Source: Cinclus cinclus (lineage: Eukaryota; Chordata; Aves; Passeriformes; Cinclidae). Taken from it: 64,000 nucleotides of DNA. The stretch is from the NCBI RefSeq assembly GCF_963662255.1, contig NC_085052.1, positions 17,769,151 through 17,833,150 on the forward strand. Reading direction: 5' to 3'. Under the pieces are notes generated by a model. That model saw only the letters and a list, made by a program, of their open reading frames with translations. It was not told the DNA's origin and made no database searches. Shown here in pieces: positions 1 to 13,687 of this stretch; the stretch's first letter is position 1, and the number at the start of each line of letters is the position of its first letter. A program made the position numbers and the translations under genes.

Positions 1-3000
1 TTAGTCTGTAGACTCTACTTGCACTATATGCTTTAAATATTACCTCTCCTAGAAGCCTTTTCTTGCATCTACAATTGATTAGGACTTTAAAATAATTTCA
101 ATTTTCTATTCATCTTGGAAGATAATTACTCTTCTAGACCAACCACGAAATCACATAATTCAGCATTCAAATATCTTTGGTATTAAGGATAACTTAGATA
201 TTTTGGAAAGGTCTTATATGTTGTCTCTTGTGCACTCCACCAATTGTTCTGATCCTCAGTGTAAATTAATAGTTTATTTCAGTTTTGATAAGTCTTTTGT
301 TTGATTCTTGATTAAGTTTGGTAAGATAGTTTTTGATAAGTATCACAAATGATACAGAAAGTAAACACTAAATAATAAATATTTTAAAAAACATAGAAGT
401 GAAGATTAATCAAATAAATCTGATAGTATAATTCAGAATGCAGTGTCAGGCTACAGAGATGAAATGGAACTTAATCATGTATTTTCCTTTTCTAAATAAA
501 TCTTGTGTGAAGTCACAAAGCAATGTGGCTACATCTTTCCAGACTGAAAAGACAGAAGGGAAGAAAGGCCTGACCAAAACTGGCAGAAGGACCAGCAGAA
601 TACTGTTACTAACAGATTACTGGTTAAACAGACATGATTTTTAAATGACATTTTAATTATATTTATCTGTGATCAACGCCTCAGCAGTTCATAGAAGGAT
701 CCCATTCAGATAAAAAAAAATCCCAATTTGCACCAAGACCAAAAGACAATCAAGTCTCATACCAAAATTCAGGACAAAATTGCTCCATTATTTACAGCAG
801 ATTTCTTTAAAAAATGTTAGTTGAGTCTACATGGAAATCTTTAATCTCCAAAAGTACATGAATACAAAATAAAGTCTACAGTTGGCCTCCTTATTTACTC
901 CAACTGTTCAGATAACAAGACATATACTAGACAAAATATCAGACCCCTAGTTCTAGGATTACATGCTTTAAATATTTTTTTATCCTAGTATACTTTTCTT
1001 CACTATTAAATCTCAGGATTCTGTGGATTACCAGAAACACACAGCACAGATGATCCCAAAAATCTAGTGTGATATTCCTTTATACTCCCTTCCTTTCATT
1101 GACAGCCAAGATGACTGTTCAATGACCATAATTATGACAGCTAATAATTGCAAATGCTAAAAACAGGAATTACACTACTTCCTAAGGAAAGTTGTCTTTG
1201 CACTGCAGTTTACAATGAACTTTGACTGAAACCTTCACTAATTGAAAACAATTCTATCCCAGCATACCAGTTGCAACCAATATTGCAGGTACCTTCAACA
1301 TTTAACAGTCTGTTCTGTTTGCTTCCACAGAAAATCTCTTGACATACCTGGGCTCCGAGATTTGGCAGCTCCTGTTGCAGTCAATAACCACATCCAGAGA
1401 AATGAGTGTTGCTGCTTCTGTTCTACTAGGCCTGCTGGTGTATGCAGCAAATCCCACTCTGCTCTTTAAACTTTCTACTGTGAATCACCTGATTAGCTGC
1501 TGCACTTACTTCCTGAGGAAAGCAGAAGTGAAAAGCAAATGAACCACAGCTCAGGAGCCACCAAGCTCCCAAAGCAATTTAGAACAGCTCAGCTAACACA
1601 CAAACCTGGAAGGCACATCATTCCTCTCCCTGCAGCAAGAATAACCAGGTATTTCCCCCTCTGTGACATATTCACAAGGGGGAAGTGGGATTTGTTTCAT
1701 TTTGGTTTTAAATTTAAGGTTTACAAAACTACTACAGGAATACAGCACCAGAAAACTCATGTTGTCTGTGCAACAATCTATGGCCAAAGTCAGGCAACTG
1801 TTGTAGTCCTTCCTCAAATGCTGCACCCTTAAAATAAAACATTTGAATGGCGAGGGGAATTCTGTGTCCCTGACCTCTTTATTGAAATGGTCAAGGCAGG
1901 CACTCAGATCAAGAGAAAAACAAGCATGATAAGCTCACTGACAACATAAATTAAGCTTGATTAGATAGGGGGTTGAGGGAAGAGTACTTCTTGGTTGTCT
2001 AGTTGCTTTTTTGTCCTCCCTAATAACATATCTGAAAGGCTTTATAATTAATTTTTAAGGGGAGATGAAGTTTAAACATTTTAAACAGGAAATTCAAGTG
2101 TTTCCAACTGCTTCTCCCCAGTAATTTTATGGTGACCTTGAGAACCAAAGGGATCATGACCCTGCAGTGACCGAAACCTGAGGGGACTCTTCCCTAGGTG
2201 GTTAAAGCCACCTGTTTTCTGTTAACATCTGCTTTATTCAAATGCTTGAAAAAGCATTCAGAAGGAAAAACAACAACTTTCTCTTCCAACTGATGCCTGG
2301 AAAGGCTGACCTGGAACAGAGACTAGGCAGAGCAAAAGGAATAAAATAGGTATTTATTGAAAGGATACACCTTGGGCAGTGCAAGAGTCTGGCTGGGGCT
2401 ACACCCAAATCAAATCCAAGATGGATCCTGGTCACGAGTTTTTACACTTTTATAAGTTTTGGCTCATCTACATTTTGGGGTCAGTTGTCCAACCACAGCC
2501 CCAGGCTATCAAGTCTCAGCCCCCTGGCTTGCCCCTTTCCCTCACCACTGTTCATGCTTTTTTGGTACCAGTTGTTCTTGATTCTCCAGCTGGGAAGGGA
2601 TTGTTTTGTCAAACTACCTTGTGAAGAGAACTCCCTAACACCTAATATGAAGTTTCAGAGTTACACACCAAGCAGCAGAGAATCTGAGAAATATAAAACC
2701 TGAAACCCAAGGCATCACAACTAAGCTGCAACTTCACTGCATAAAGAGCTGCTATTCCAGGCTGAAGACTCCCAGTAAGTCATAAGCCAGGATAGCAATT
2801 ACCTATACTCCAAAGGGACCTCTCTTGATGCAGCAGTGGTCCTGGCACAGAGCAATCCCAGAGGACTGCTCTCCACCCTTATGGGGAATGTCTTGTATTG
2901 GAATACAGGCAGCAGCAAAATCATGGGTTTAGTTCATCCCTTTACACATTATACCAGAATTTAAGCAGAACTTAAGCAGAACAAAGCAGAAGCTTTGCTG

Positions 3001-6000
3001 CAAACAGAAACACACCTTAGATCCCAAGGAAAAGACTCTGCACCAGTCTATATATACTAGAAGCCTCTAAAGTGACCAGGTTTTGGAAAGCATCAGCTAA
3101 ACTAAGTATAATTTACAGAGTGTTTTCCAAGGAGATGCATGATCACAATCACACTGAGCTATGCACACTCAGGGCAGCTCCAGTGAATGTTGCATTTGGC
3201 CACTTCAGTGAGCCCCAGAGCCACTCACAGCTCTGTGCTGCACTGGTGTGGCTGTGGGACCTCTGGCAGCTCTCAGCACAGCCTGAGCAAGCTCACACAG
3301 CCTGTGAAACTCTGTGCCTACACATCCACTACTTTCCTGCCATAGGCCATTCACACACCAGCTGATCCACTTCCAGCTGCAATCTAGCCAAACCCACACT
3401 GCTGAGATGAAAGGCAGAAGCAGAGAGACCCAGAAGAGAATATTAATACCAATCCAGAGAGAACATCACTGTCTTAGACTTCCTAACTCAGAAACAAGCC
3501 TAAATGTGCTCCACTTCCACACCTTCACTGCCACTTTAAATGCACAGAAGGTCATTTGCAGCACCCTGCCTTGCTGTCTGATCAGAGAGGTTTATTTCCC
3601 AGGGATCTTCCCAGCCCAGTGGTACTTCCTCACTAGATGATGTCAGGACTAAATCAGACACACAATCATTTGGAGAGTGTGTCTGTTTGAGTTCTGAGGA
3701 GGGGAGAGTCACAGCAGAGGAAGCACCATTTCTCTTTTTCATACTTCACTAACTGTTGATGCATCTGAAAGTCCAGTTTCAACACGCCCACTCACTTAAT
3801 CTCTGCTTCACTGAAGCAAAACTGATGTATCCAAATTATCTGTTGCAAAAATAACTCAAGGGGTAAAGACAAACATGCAGTTAGCATAGTAAGAAACAGT
3901 GGCACAACACCCTTTGTCAGTGTGGGCTGTTTGTACTACAAACCCCTTTGTAGTGTGCCTCCACCTACAAAAATGAGAAGAAAATCCTTCTTTGTCCTCT
4001 TCCTTAGTCTCAGGGAAAAGGAAAAAAAAAAAAAAGACATATCTCCCACATGTATTTGCATCTACGTCAAGGCTCATTCAGGTTCAAAGTGCCTTCAAGG
4101 GAACCTTCATTTTGTTTAAGACATCTAGAAAGGGCACTGGACTAAATCTCCTGGTCCCGGGAGCCAGCTAGATGAAAACCAACTGCAAGCTGCCATCTGG
4201 TGGGGCAGCACAGTGGTGTAGGTCATCCTTGGTCCAGAGGAGATGGTGTCCTGCCTGAGCCAGATGTGCAGCTGGCTTTCTGAGAGAAAGCCAGAGAGAA
4301 CTCTAACTACAAGGCCCACCTGTCTCACAGGATGGAGTACTGTCCCTCATGTCGCTTCTTGTCAAAATTCACTTTTCTTTGCCACTCCAATGTCCAAACA
4401 CAAGTGGAAACAACAAATTCATGCCTTTACATCTACGATACCAATCACACCAATGTATCTTAGTGGATTCTTTGAATGCCAAGAATCACAGTACTTCTTC
4501 AGCCAGAGGCTGGATGTCAGTGAATGCAGGTTTCCCCAAAAACACAATTTGCAGTATGCTTCAATTGCATTCACCAAACGTCTGACTGGCTACAGCAAGA
4601 ACAAACACATCCTCTGGCTACTTGCAGTTGCCTTTGCCTGAGAGGCTCATAGTTCAGCCCAACTGCAAACACACATGGGATAAGGCTTTGCTGAAAAGCC
4701 TGTATTTCTCACTTCAGCAGGTTTGTCTCCTTTGTAGACATAAAAAATAAAATTCAGCTGAATTAGCTGAGACAATAAATTTTTCTGCTGCACAGTTGTA
4801 ACCTTGAATCTAGAGAAAAACGCAAGTTAAACATGTGTTCCTTTCAACATTTCAGTGTTCAAAAGTTGAATTATCTGCAGTCTTTTTTCCACTCTTTGCC
4901 TTTCTTGCTAAAATCCATTAACTTTCATTGATAGAAAGAAAGCTGATTAAAATGTGTTCTTAGAATCATTAATAATTTCTTTAGGGAAGCGGCTGTGTTT
5001 CATTTTCCTCCCTTCTTTTCAGTGGCAGAACAGAAGCTGACAAAGAAACCACAGAGAAAACCGACACAAAAATTTAAACCATCTGCTTAACTATAATTTT
5101 CAGTCATCTTTCTCAGCAAACCTTGAAATCTGCAATGAAGGAGGCATTCAGCTCCTTCAGTACATCCTCCCAAGGAAGCAGAAGCTGCAGGATTGTGTGC
5201 CTGAGCAGCTCAGCTCCTCTCCCTCGGGCACAGGGGAGCCGTAGGGCGCCAGGTGCACAGAGGACACCCCACCTCTTTGGCTGGCTCTTCTCTGGAGGTC
5301 AAAGCCCTGGGGTGGTGGAAGGAAAAGACAGCCCCTGTTGGTGCTGCCAGGCATCTCCAGCTGAGCCAGGGCCCTCCTGCCCAGCCCTTGGGCAGCCCCA
5401 GCACCCAAGGGCAAGAAGGCGACGTGTGCCGAAGCACGGCCACGCTGGGCAGACTGCCGGGGAACTCACAGATCTGTGCACCCGCACTGGCTTCAACTAA
5501 ATGGAGCTCATGCTGAGGAAACCGTGAGAGGTAGCTGGTGAAGACATTTGGTGTATCCACAAGGAGAGTGTTTCCTGCCTGCTGCCTGCCAGCATCCCTG
5601 AGCATTCAGCCTGTCCAGGGAGCCCCAGACTCCCCACACTATTGGCACCACGACTGCGGGGTTAAAAAGACGGGGCAGTTTGCAGCCTTGCTCCTGCAGT
5701 CAAGCTCCTAACTTATCTCAGGAAAGTGATCTGTTTCCTTCCCCCATGTTTCCACGTGAGCAAGGTCAGGGGTTCTGCACCTGGTCCTCTGTGCCTCCTG
5801 GACCCAGCCAGCACCTTTTGTAAGCAGTAGCAGTATTATGTAGTAAGGATAATTGCCGCTTGAATTTTGATATTACAAAATGCTACTTTGGAAACAAATT
5901 CCCTCCATCAACACAAATCTGTAAATCAATTTTTTTTTCTCATGTTTTTGTTTAAACAGGAACCAACAGAAGTGTATCCAATGGCCTGCATTCTACATGG

Positions 6001-9000
6001 GCTGCAACAGTGGTTTGCAGTCTTTCGAAATCTGTGCAACCCTGAGGTAGCTTCCTACAAACCATTATGAAGCACATGTAAATCTGCTGCTTGATAGCTT
6101 CACCCTTTGGTCATTTTTTTCTCTGTTAAAATTAGTCAGAGGGACTCACTGGAAGATAAAACTACAGAAATACACTGAATAATTTTAAGCTACACTGCTT
6201 TTTAAAATTCTGTGCAAAAATAAATCTCAAAAATATTCTACTATATCAACTTTCAAAAAGCACAAGAAAAAAGAAGTCTCATTCAAAAATGAGTGTGTAG
6301 CAAAAGTGAAAACATTCTTGTTTAAAATTGCTGGACCCAAAGAGAACTGAATAAATAGAATATGTATCCCCCCCACCCCCTGCCTCCCTCCCCCAAAAAA
6401 AGTCAAAGAAGAAGTTGCTCTGGGAAGCTCCTATTTTGATTAAATGTCACCCTCTGACTAGAAAAGTGCTGTGCAGAAAAATTTTAAGGCAACTTGACTC
6501 AACACATGATCTCTACACTAGAACCCATGTTAGTGTAATGAGATTGAGGAAGTTGAAAGGCTGGTACAAAAAAATGTAACTGGCATAGCAATAGCATGCC
6601 CCTCCTGTACCTCAGATTAGCTCCCCACTGCAAGATACACAGGAATTAATTGTTTTCATATCAACTCATAAGTTGTTGAATTAAACAATCATGATACAGA
6701 AGTTCTGCAGGGTTTTTTTTAATATCTACAAAGCAAAGTTAGACTAACACAGAGTACACATCAGAAAATACCACTCACAGACAGCTGCAGACAAAAGCAC
6801 GAGATGTAATTGCAAAACACATACTGACCAAGAGCTGCTTTTCTTGGAAGATTTTTTCTTATGCTTTTCTTGAAAAATTTACTCTTATTCTATCTGCAGA
6901 AGGATCACCAAAATCTCTGCAGACAACATCACTTTCTTAAGTTTCAGAAATGGTTCTTAGTTCCGTTTTACACCCCCTTTGCATTCTGCAAGGATGTTGT
7001 GTAGCTTGCAGAGCCTACAGATACACTCATTGTCACTTCAGAGGAAACAGGAAGCCTGAAGTTCAGGCCAAACAAATTAAACAAGATCCTTCAAACACGA
7101 GTGTGAGAGCAGACATTTTACCAGCTCTGATATTTCCCCTGCTAACTACTATTTTTGGTTTTGGTTGGTTGTTTTGGCTTTTTGGGGTTTTGCAGCTTCC
7201 AAGTCTACTGATAAACTCCATCTCCTGTAACCATGTTCTTCAATATGTTTCCCCCAGAGAGACTTTGCACCTATCCAGGAAGGCTGTGTTCCCACAGTCA
7301 TAACTGCTCAGGTACCTGTAAGTGCCTAATAAGCCAGGCTTAATGAGCTGTCACACCCTATTCATGGATAAGCCTGTTTTTTCTATAGATATTCTTCTAA
7401 CTCTGTGAACTAGACTCATTATCTTCCCTTTCCTTCAATTCTTTGTTAATAGAACCAATACTCCAATTGCATTTGGTTTGGCATGTCATACAAAATTCTG
7501 GACAAAAGGAATGGGGATGAAAACAGTGGTTTTGTTATCTGGTATGTTCTGATTTTTAAAAAAATAAAAAGAATAAATAAATAAAATTATTGAGGCTGAG
7601 CAGCTTCCCTGGGACTGTTGCTTTTAGGGTGTCCAAACAGTCCTGTTCTAGGCTGGCAAATAACAAGGAAAAAAGTCTCAATCTCTGCTTAATTTATAGC
7701 CAGATTCTACATTAGTGTTTGCTTTTGTGCTAGGAACTGGACCAATAAGGACACATAAAATTGCTGCTGCTCAGCAGAGAGGTAATTTTAGTCCTGAAAT
7801 AAAACCCGAGCACCGCGCAAGTAGAAAATACTTTGTTAAGGGAGCAAATTAGAGCAACAAGTCATTGGCCGTGTGATCGTTTGGAGCTCAGAGCATTCAG
7901 CAGAACTTGAAAGCAGAGCTGTCACAGCAGAGGCAGCTCCCACATGCAGGAAAGGAGGAACTGGCAAAAGAATGCAGTCCTTACCTTGCAGTGGGGCTCA
8001 CCACAGGAGGGAAGTGCAGCAGGTTCACAGCAGCTCCGTGTCACACAGGAGTCCCTTTTGCTGCCGTGCCACTGCAGGGCTGCAGAGCAGTGGCTCAGAT
8101 CTGACAAGCAGCAAGTTCTTCTGCAAGGTGGCACGTTAGGACACCGGTTCAGACACAGGGTCTCCAGGATCACTGCCTTCAAGGCTTGCCTGGCTGTAAG
8201 CAGGGAAATGTGAATGGCAGGCTTCACATGGAGGTCTACAAAGCCTTATTCAGTTACTAGAGTTGGCAAGCTGTCAAAAAAAACAGACAGCAATCACAAG
8301 GTGAAATTTAAATTATGGTTTTGTATCTCAGTACCTCAGTCACAATACAGATGCCCCTAACTTGAAAGAACCTTCCTTGTCAAGGTCTGGGACATGAATT
8401 CAGAATGTAACCTGCAAGGTTTGCCCCCTTTGCCCCCTTGCTCCAAATACGTAGCAACAAACAAGTACCAGAACATGTGCTCAGAAAATTGATAGACTAA
8501 AAAATAAAAATAAAAAAGTCAAAATCAGACACATGGCATGTACTTTATTCAGCACAAGTGGGAAGAATAACTCAGAGGGAGAATCCATCTTTAAAAAAAT
8601 TGGAAATGCACAGATGACAAGCCTATGACTAAACCCTTAGTGAGATAGGCCAGAATCTGGTGGCATTTCTATTTAATGTCTTACCCTTTTTCATTACCGC
8701 TAAACTTTTATTTTCTATTTTTATTTCTTTTTATTTTCTCAAATGGGATGAGAATAAAAATGAAATATTCAGTCAGCCTTTGCCCAATACGGGCATTCCT
8801 GCCAGAGATATACAGAGCACTCCCCTTCCCACAGGCCTATTTTATCCATATAGATCTTAAATTGGAAACTGCACCTTACAGCCTTTTAGTCTCTGTCTGA
8901 GCTCCAGAGAACATTACTTGCTTTGTGGCTCTCAGCAGTAACACGGGCAGTCTTAATCCTGAGCATCTTTTGTGTTGGCACCATCCTCCCTGAGCGTCAC

Positions 9001-10882
9001 GAGGTGGCAGCACAACAGAAGAGCTTGCAAGGGCTGCTTTTGCATCAGGCAGCCAAAATCTCACACACCTGCAAGTACACAGTTCATTTTCATCTTAGAG
9101 ATGCAGCTTCCATTTCTTTTCCTGAGAACATCTTAAAGAAACGAGATAGTAGAGTGTCACAGCACAGAATATAACCACTCACCTGCCTGTTTTTGTGCTT
9201 TCAGCTATTTGAGCATTTATAGGATTACATTTTCACACTCCACCAGACTCTGGAATGGACAGGTTTTAGCTGGGCACCCAGTAGAGAAGTCACTTAGAAA
9301 ACAGTAGTGTACTTTGACCTTTTTCACTTTAGGAACACTGCTAATAAAGGTGTCAGCATGTTGCAGAGCAAATAAAAGATTGTGGATGAAGAATGGAACT
9401 CTGGGAGAAGCAAATTACTTCTAAATTGTGGCAGCACTGTCAAAAGAAAAAAACATAAGGGGTATTTATTTTTAATTTTTTTTTTATACTTTCAAAACTA
9501 AACTAGCTGATGTTTTTTTTTTGGAAAGGCATTTTTTTCATTTAAACCTTGAACAAAGATATTTGTAAGGCTAGAAGAAGGATAACAAACAAGAATATAC
9601 TGAGACAAATTATACTGGTGGGGAGTTTGGGTGGATGATTTTAGAGGGTGTTTGGTTGCTTTTAAACAAAACAGAAATCCCATTCATAAAACTTTAATGA
9701 ATAGTTCAGTTCTCTCTGAAAAAATCCAGTAATATAGAAGTTTTCCGTATCTTATTTTTTCAAAGTTGAAATTCCCTGCAGGAACACAAGCTTAGGAATC
9801 TTGTTAAGGATTTAGAACGATGGAATATTTTTGGTCCATCAAATTTCTGACTTTATAAATGAAGTATCTCTATGCAGACTCATTGTACTGCATCTGTGAG
9901 TGGACAACCTCCACAGCAGGGCATATCTGAGAAGATATTTGTATAGATAAACAGCTGGTTAGTCCACAAGAGTCTGCTCTACATATGAATATTGGGGTAG
10001 GCAAAGGGAAAAAGGATTTGCCATCTTTCAGGAAACTGATGCCCTTGTAAACAATATGCTGATTGCCAAACTAAGACAACCTTTAACAGGATAATATCTG
10101 CTGTAAAATGAATGATGCTTTAAAATTATACTATTCCCAAATTTTCTTCACCCATAGAGAAGTTGAAAATATTTTTTTAAATAATATCACATTTTTTTCC
10201 ATAACATTTTGATCCAAAAATATTCATGGGAACATATTTTCACATAACACTTTTACATAATAAGAAATATTTCTTATATTAAACATATTTGTTTGGGAAT
10301 TTTTCTTCCATATATCTTGGAAAGCTTATCAGAGAGATCAGTTTTACAGACTCCATTTCACAGACTGGAAACAGTAACATTAAGAATTGAAATTACATAC
10401 CCAGCCAGTGGCAGAGCCACAGATAGTACCTGGCCCTCCAAAATCCAAGTCTGGAAGTCATTAACAACTCTATTTCAATTTCATTATTTTCTTCTTCTCT
10501 GCTTAAAATGATTTGAAACAGAAGAAAAATGGGTCAGTGTTAAAATAACATCACATCTGAAATTTTTAGCTGCCTCCATTTTTCACCTAGCCTCCAGTTT
10601 TCACCCTAGTTTCATTTTGAATCATATCTGCCTAAATGACTATATTTTTCCCTGATGCAGCAGCAGGAGATACATTCCTGAGGATGCCAGTTTCAGTCCC
10701 TGGTGTCTAAAATATGCATGCACTGCTCTTTGATTCCTGCCACTACAAGAAAAAAAGTAACATTCATTCTGCAGAGATAGCATTCAAGTTTTAAATAATG
10801 TATTTCTTCATCTCCTCTCCCAGCCAAGAACTTCATTTCTTCCAGGCCCATAGGTGATAGATAGGATAAGCAATTGCCCAGG
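1..10882. other. Upstream flank, no recognised gene
   Basis: AT-rich intergenic DNA. Apart from the LTR at 2.3-2.6 kb I see only scattered A/T runs and chance open frames. A GC-richer patch at about 5.15-5.80 kb (many CAGG/CCAGC words but few CpG) has open frames on both strands, without splice-site support. In mammals the neighbour in this direction is WDFY4 on the opposite strand; none of its exons is recognisable here. Confidence 0.6.
2291..2640 (-). mobile_element. Probable solo LTR of an endogenous retrovirus
   Basis: Read on the minus strand, the segment begins TGTTAGGGAG and can be closed at GCATCA, giving TG...CA ends and a length of about 350 bases. In the expected order it holds a TATA box (cttataaaag, near 2455), then a polyadenylation signal (caataaatacc, near 2355), then a C/T-rich U5-like part. 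No internal retroviral genes adjoin it, so it looks like a solo LTR. I see no clean target-site duplication, so the 3' boundary is uncertain. Confidence 0.62.
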
Positions 10883-13687
10883 TTACTGAGTTTTATGCAG
10901 CTGATTCATGAGGTCCTGCAGGTCCTTGCTAAAGGATATATTGCTGTCACTGTTCTCAAAGGTGCAGGGAAGGTCTGGGGTGTAGAGAAACGGATGAACA
11001 AGTGAGAAATCAATAATGTGTCTGGGCTTGCACATCCTGCCTGTCTCAGGAATACCTAAGAAGTTCAATCTGGCAAATTTTGTTAGGTGATTGGAGCAGA
11101 CTGCATAACTGTGTAGGTAATGCAATTAGAATAAGAGATGTGAGCACAACAGCACAGTTAACTGGGACTTGGTCATGTTAAGAAACTTTATTTTGAACTT
11201 TAAGATGCTTTGCTTACATAATGCAAAAGCCAAAAATGTGAACTACTCCAATAAATTCTGGTCCCAGCAGGTCAGTTAAGCATATATATCTATGTGAAGC
11301 TTGTGAGCACTCTTTCATGGTTTAAATTTAACCTTCAAATACTTTTCTTTATTGGAATCAGGAAATTGGGTTCAGAAAGATCAGAATACATTTCACAGAG
11401 AAATTCTGTGAGAAGAATCACCCATTTAAAAGAGGCAATGATGAAGGGAAGATCCTCAACTTTGATGTCCCTGATTTGACAGCAGTAGCAGCCCTCCTAG
11501 ATCTGTGATGATATGAAGGTGATAGTGAGGCAAGGGCTAGAGAGAAAAATAGCATTTTGTTAGATCAAAAGATGCAGCAGCAGAAAAGAGGCTTTTAGAA
11601 AGACTCACAAAAATGTTGACAGAAGGGACCTCTGGAGGTTACCTAGTCCAGCCTTCTGCTTGGAACAGAAGTAGCACCAAAAGCAGACTAGTCTAATCAT
11701 CTTAAAAACCTCTAAAGGCTGACATCTCCCCTGCTCTGCAGGTATCTGAGTGCTGCATCATCATCCTCCTGGTCAAAAAAGTTTTTCTGGGCTTCAGTCT
11801 GAGTTTCTAAGGTCCAGACTTGGGGGACGTTTTGTGTTTTAGCATCTGTACTACCAAGTGTTTGATTTTATACTCTGAAAATGTCCTTTAACTACTTGTG
11901 GGTTGATATTATATTCCTCCATTAGCCTTTTTGCCAGATTAAGCAAGTCTGTTTCCCTCAACTCTTCCTTGCAGGAGAGGTGCCCTAGTCCTCAATAGTC
12001 TGAGTAGTCCTTCTTCAGATGTGAAACATATATCAAACCAAATATACTTTGGGAAATATTTATTTCGGTTTACCTTAATTGTGTTAACTCTATTTTATCT
12101 GGCTGTGAGACACAATGTGTTGTAGTGTCATTGTAAACTAGTATCCATTCCAGATTTATCTCCTTATCCTGTGAAAAGCAAATGTGATGCAATACTTGGA
12201 GTCAACCTGTCTCAGTATCCTTATGTTCATCTTCATTACCAAAGGAAACTTTGCTTGCAGACATGTTTAGGAATGTGGAAACAGCAGGAATTTTTAGTAC
12301 TAAAGAGGACATTATTTCTGATCCTGGTATAATAAGGATAATATCACAAAGACAAAACAGAAAAAAAAAATTAAAACTAGGAATATAGTTTGTGTCCCTA
12401 TCTATGAAATCTTGAATATCTGGATTTATAAGACACTCACTGCTCTTAAGAAAGTCCTTGCATTCATAATCTAAGTCTTGCTTTCCTGTAATATATGAAG
12501 GTGCATCACAAAATACATTTGGAACTCTTTATCAGATAATTCAGAATTGCTTATCTTTTTTTTACCATCTCTTCAATTGCACTGCCTAATAGGTTCTCAA
12601 AGGTTGAAAATTTCTGTCAAAGGTTTTGCTTCTCCTTAGAATAGTGCACCTTGACATGGTCAGAGGTCACCATTTATAGCAAAATCAGAAAGGGCACATC
12701 AACATCTCTGATGTTTGTCAAGTATAAACAAAAAAAAAGGGAAAGAAATCCAAGTCATGCTTTTTTTAATCTATTATGAAAAATAGCATACAATGCTCAA
12801 TGTGTTTTTGCAGGCCACTAATTTAAAATATCTATTTTTCTTACTTACAAGGTACTATTTTGAAAAAAAAATTGGATTACTTTAAGGTATTTCCAATAGC
12901 AGTAGGTGAATTCTTGCAGGTATAGGTACACTTGGAATATGTTCACCACTGCAGAGGAGAAAAAATCAGTGTGTGCCAGGAGTTTCTCTGCAGGGTAGTT
13001 TCTTGTCCCACTGAAGTCCAAGGCAGCTGTGTTACAGGTTTCTCTCAAGCTACAGTTGCTCTCTAGAGAGTCACTCTTACATCCTGAAATCAAAGATTAA
13101 TTACTCACAAAGATTAATTACTATTTGTGGAACATGACGAGATGGGAAGGAACATTGGCTGTCAAAGGATAATAAAGACACCCAGAAATTCCCTAGTTTC
13201 ACTCTGAAAAACATTAAAAATTATTCTTCTTTAGTCTCTCCCTTGCCCCTCACTCCTGAATGAAATTCTGTAAGATCACAGCTCTGTCCTTTCCTAGCAG
13301 TCACAGTGTGTTTGGCACATTCACTGCCTCCTGCAGTAACCATTACCCCTGGGAAGCCCAAGATGTCATTAGGCTTATACATTTTCTTACTTTCCAGCCA
13401 AACCTAAAGAAATTGTTCCATTCTTTGTCCCTTGGCATTAAGTAATCTGTGAACTAAAGTTTTTCCTGAATTACCTTGTTTTCCTCAAAGACATCTTTGA
13501 ACTTCCTGTTGTTTCCAGAGCTGCTCTAGAACATCTACACAGCTTTCTCCATTCTGCATCTTCAATTTATTTGGTACTAGAGAGGCCATCTCTGAAGAAC
13601 AGGAAAATTCTCTCTTCATGGTTTGAGTGTTTCTTGCTACAAGTCCTAAGACTGCCAGTAAAATCATTGATTACTGCTAAAAAAGCA
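10883..13687 (-). other. Candidate minus-strand exons of an unidentified gene or pseudogene
   Basis: Three blocks on the minus strand look exon-like. Block 1 (about 13687 to 13481) follows an acceptor (CTTTTTTTAGCAG) and ends at AACAAG/gtaatt. Block 2 (13085 to 12850) follows GATTTCAG, is open for about 78 codons with four Cys, and ends at ACCTT/GTAAGT, a perfect donor in phase 2. Block 3 (about 11112 to 10883) follows TACCTACACAG, is entered in phase 2 to match, and ends in a stop after NQLHKTQ. Joining block 1 to block 2 in the matching phase meets an in-frame TGA, so block 1 is either not part of it or the gene is broken. I do not recognise the protein. No AATAAA was found shortly after block 3. 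This may be chance. Confidence 0.22.
11605..12030 (-). mobile_element. Old CR1 LINE fragment, antisense
   Basis: The plus strand carries GGGACCTCTGGAGGTTACCT followed by AGTCCAGCCTTCTGCTTGG, the complement of a CR1 3' end (normally close to AGATGACCTCCAGAGGTCCC). Diverged CR1-like sequence continues through TCCTCCTGGTCAAAAAAGTT to about GGTGCCCTAGTCCTC. It is strongly diverged, and both boundaries are approximate. Confidence 0.68.

Noticed and set aside
5123..5605. Open frames on both strands in a GC-richer patch, considered as a WDFY4 first exon
   Set aside because: The translations do not resemble the WDFY4 N-terminus and no donor fits. CpG content is too low for a typical promoter island.
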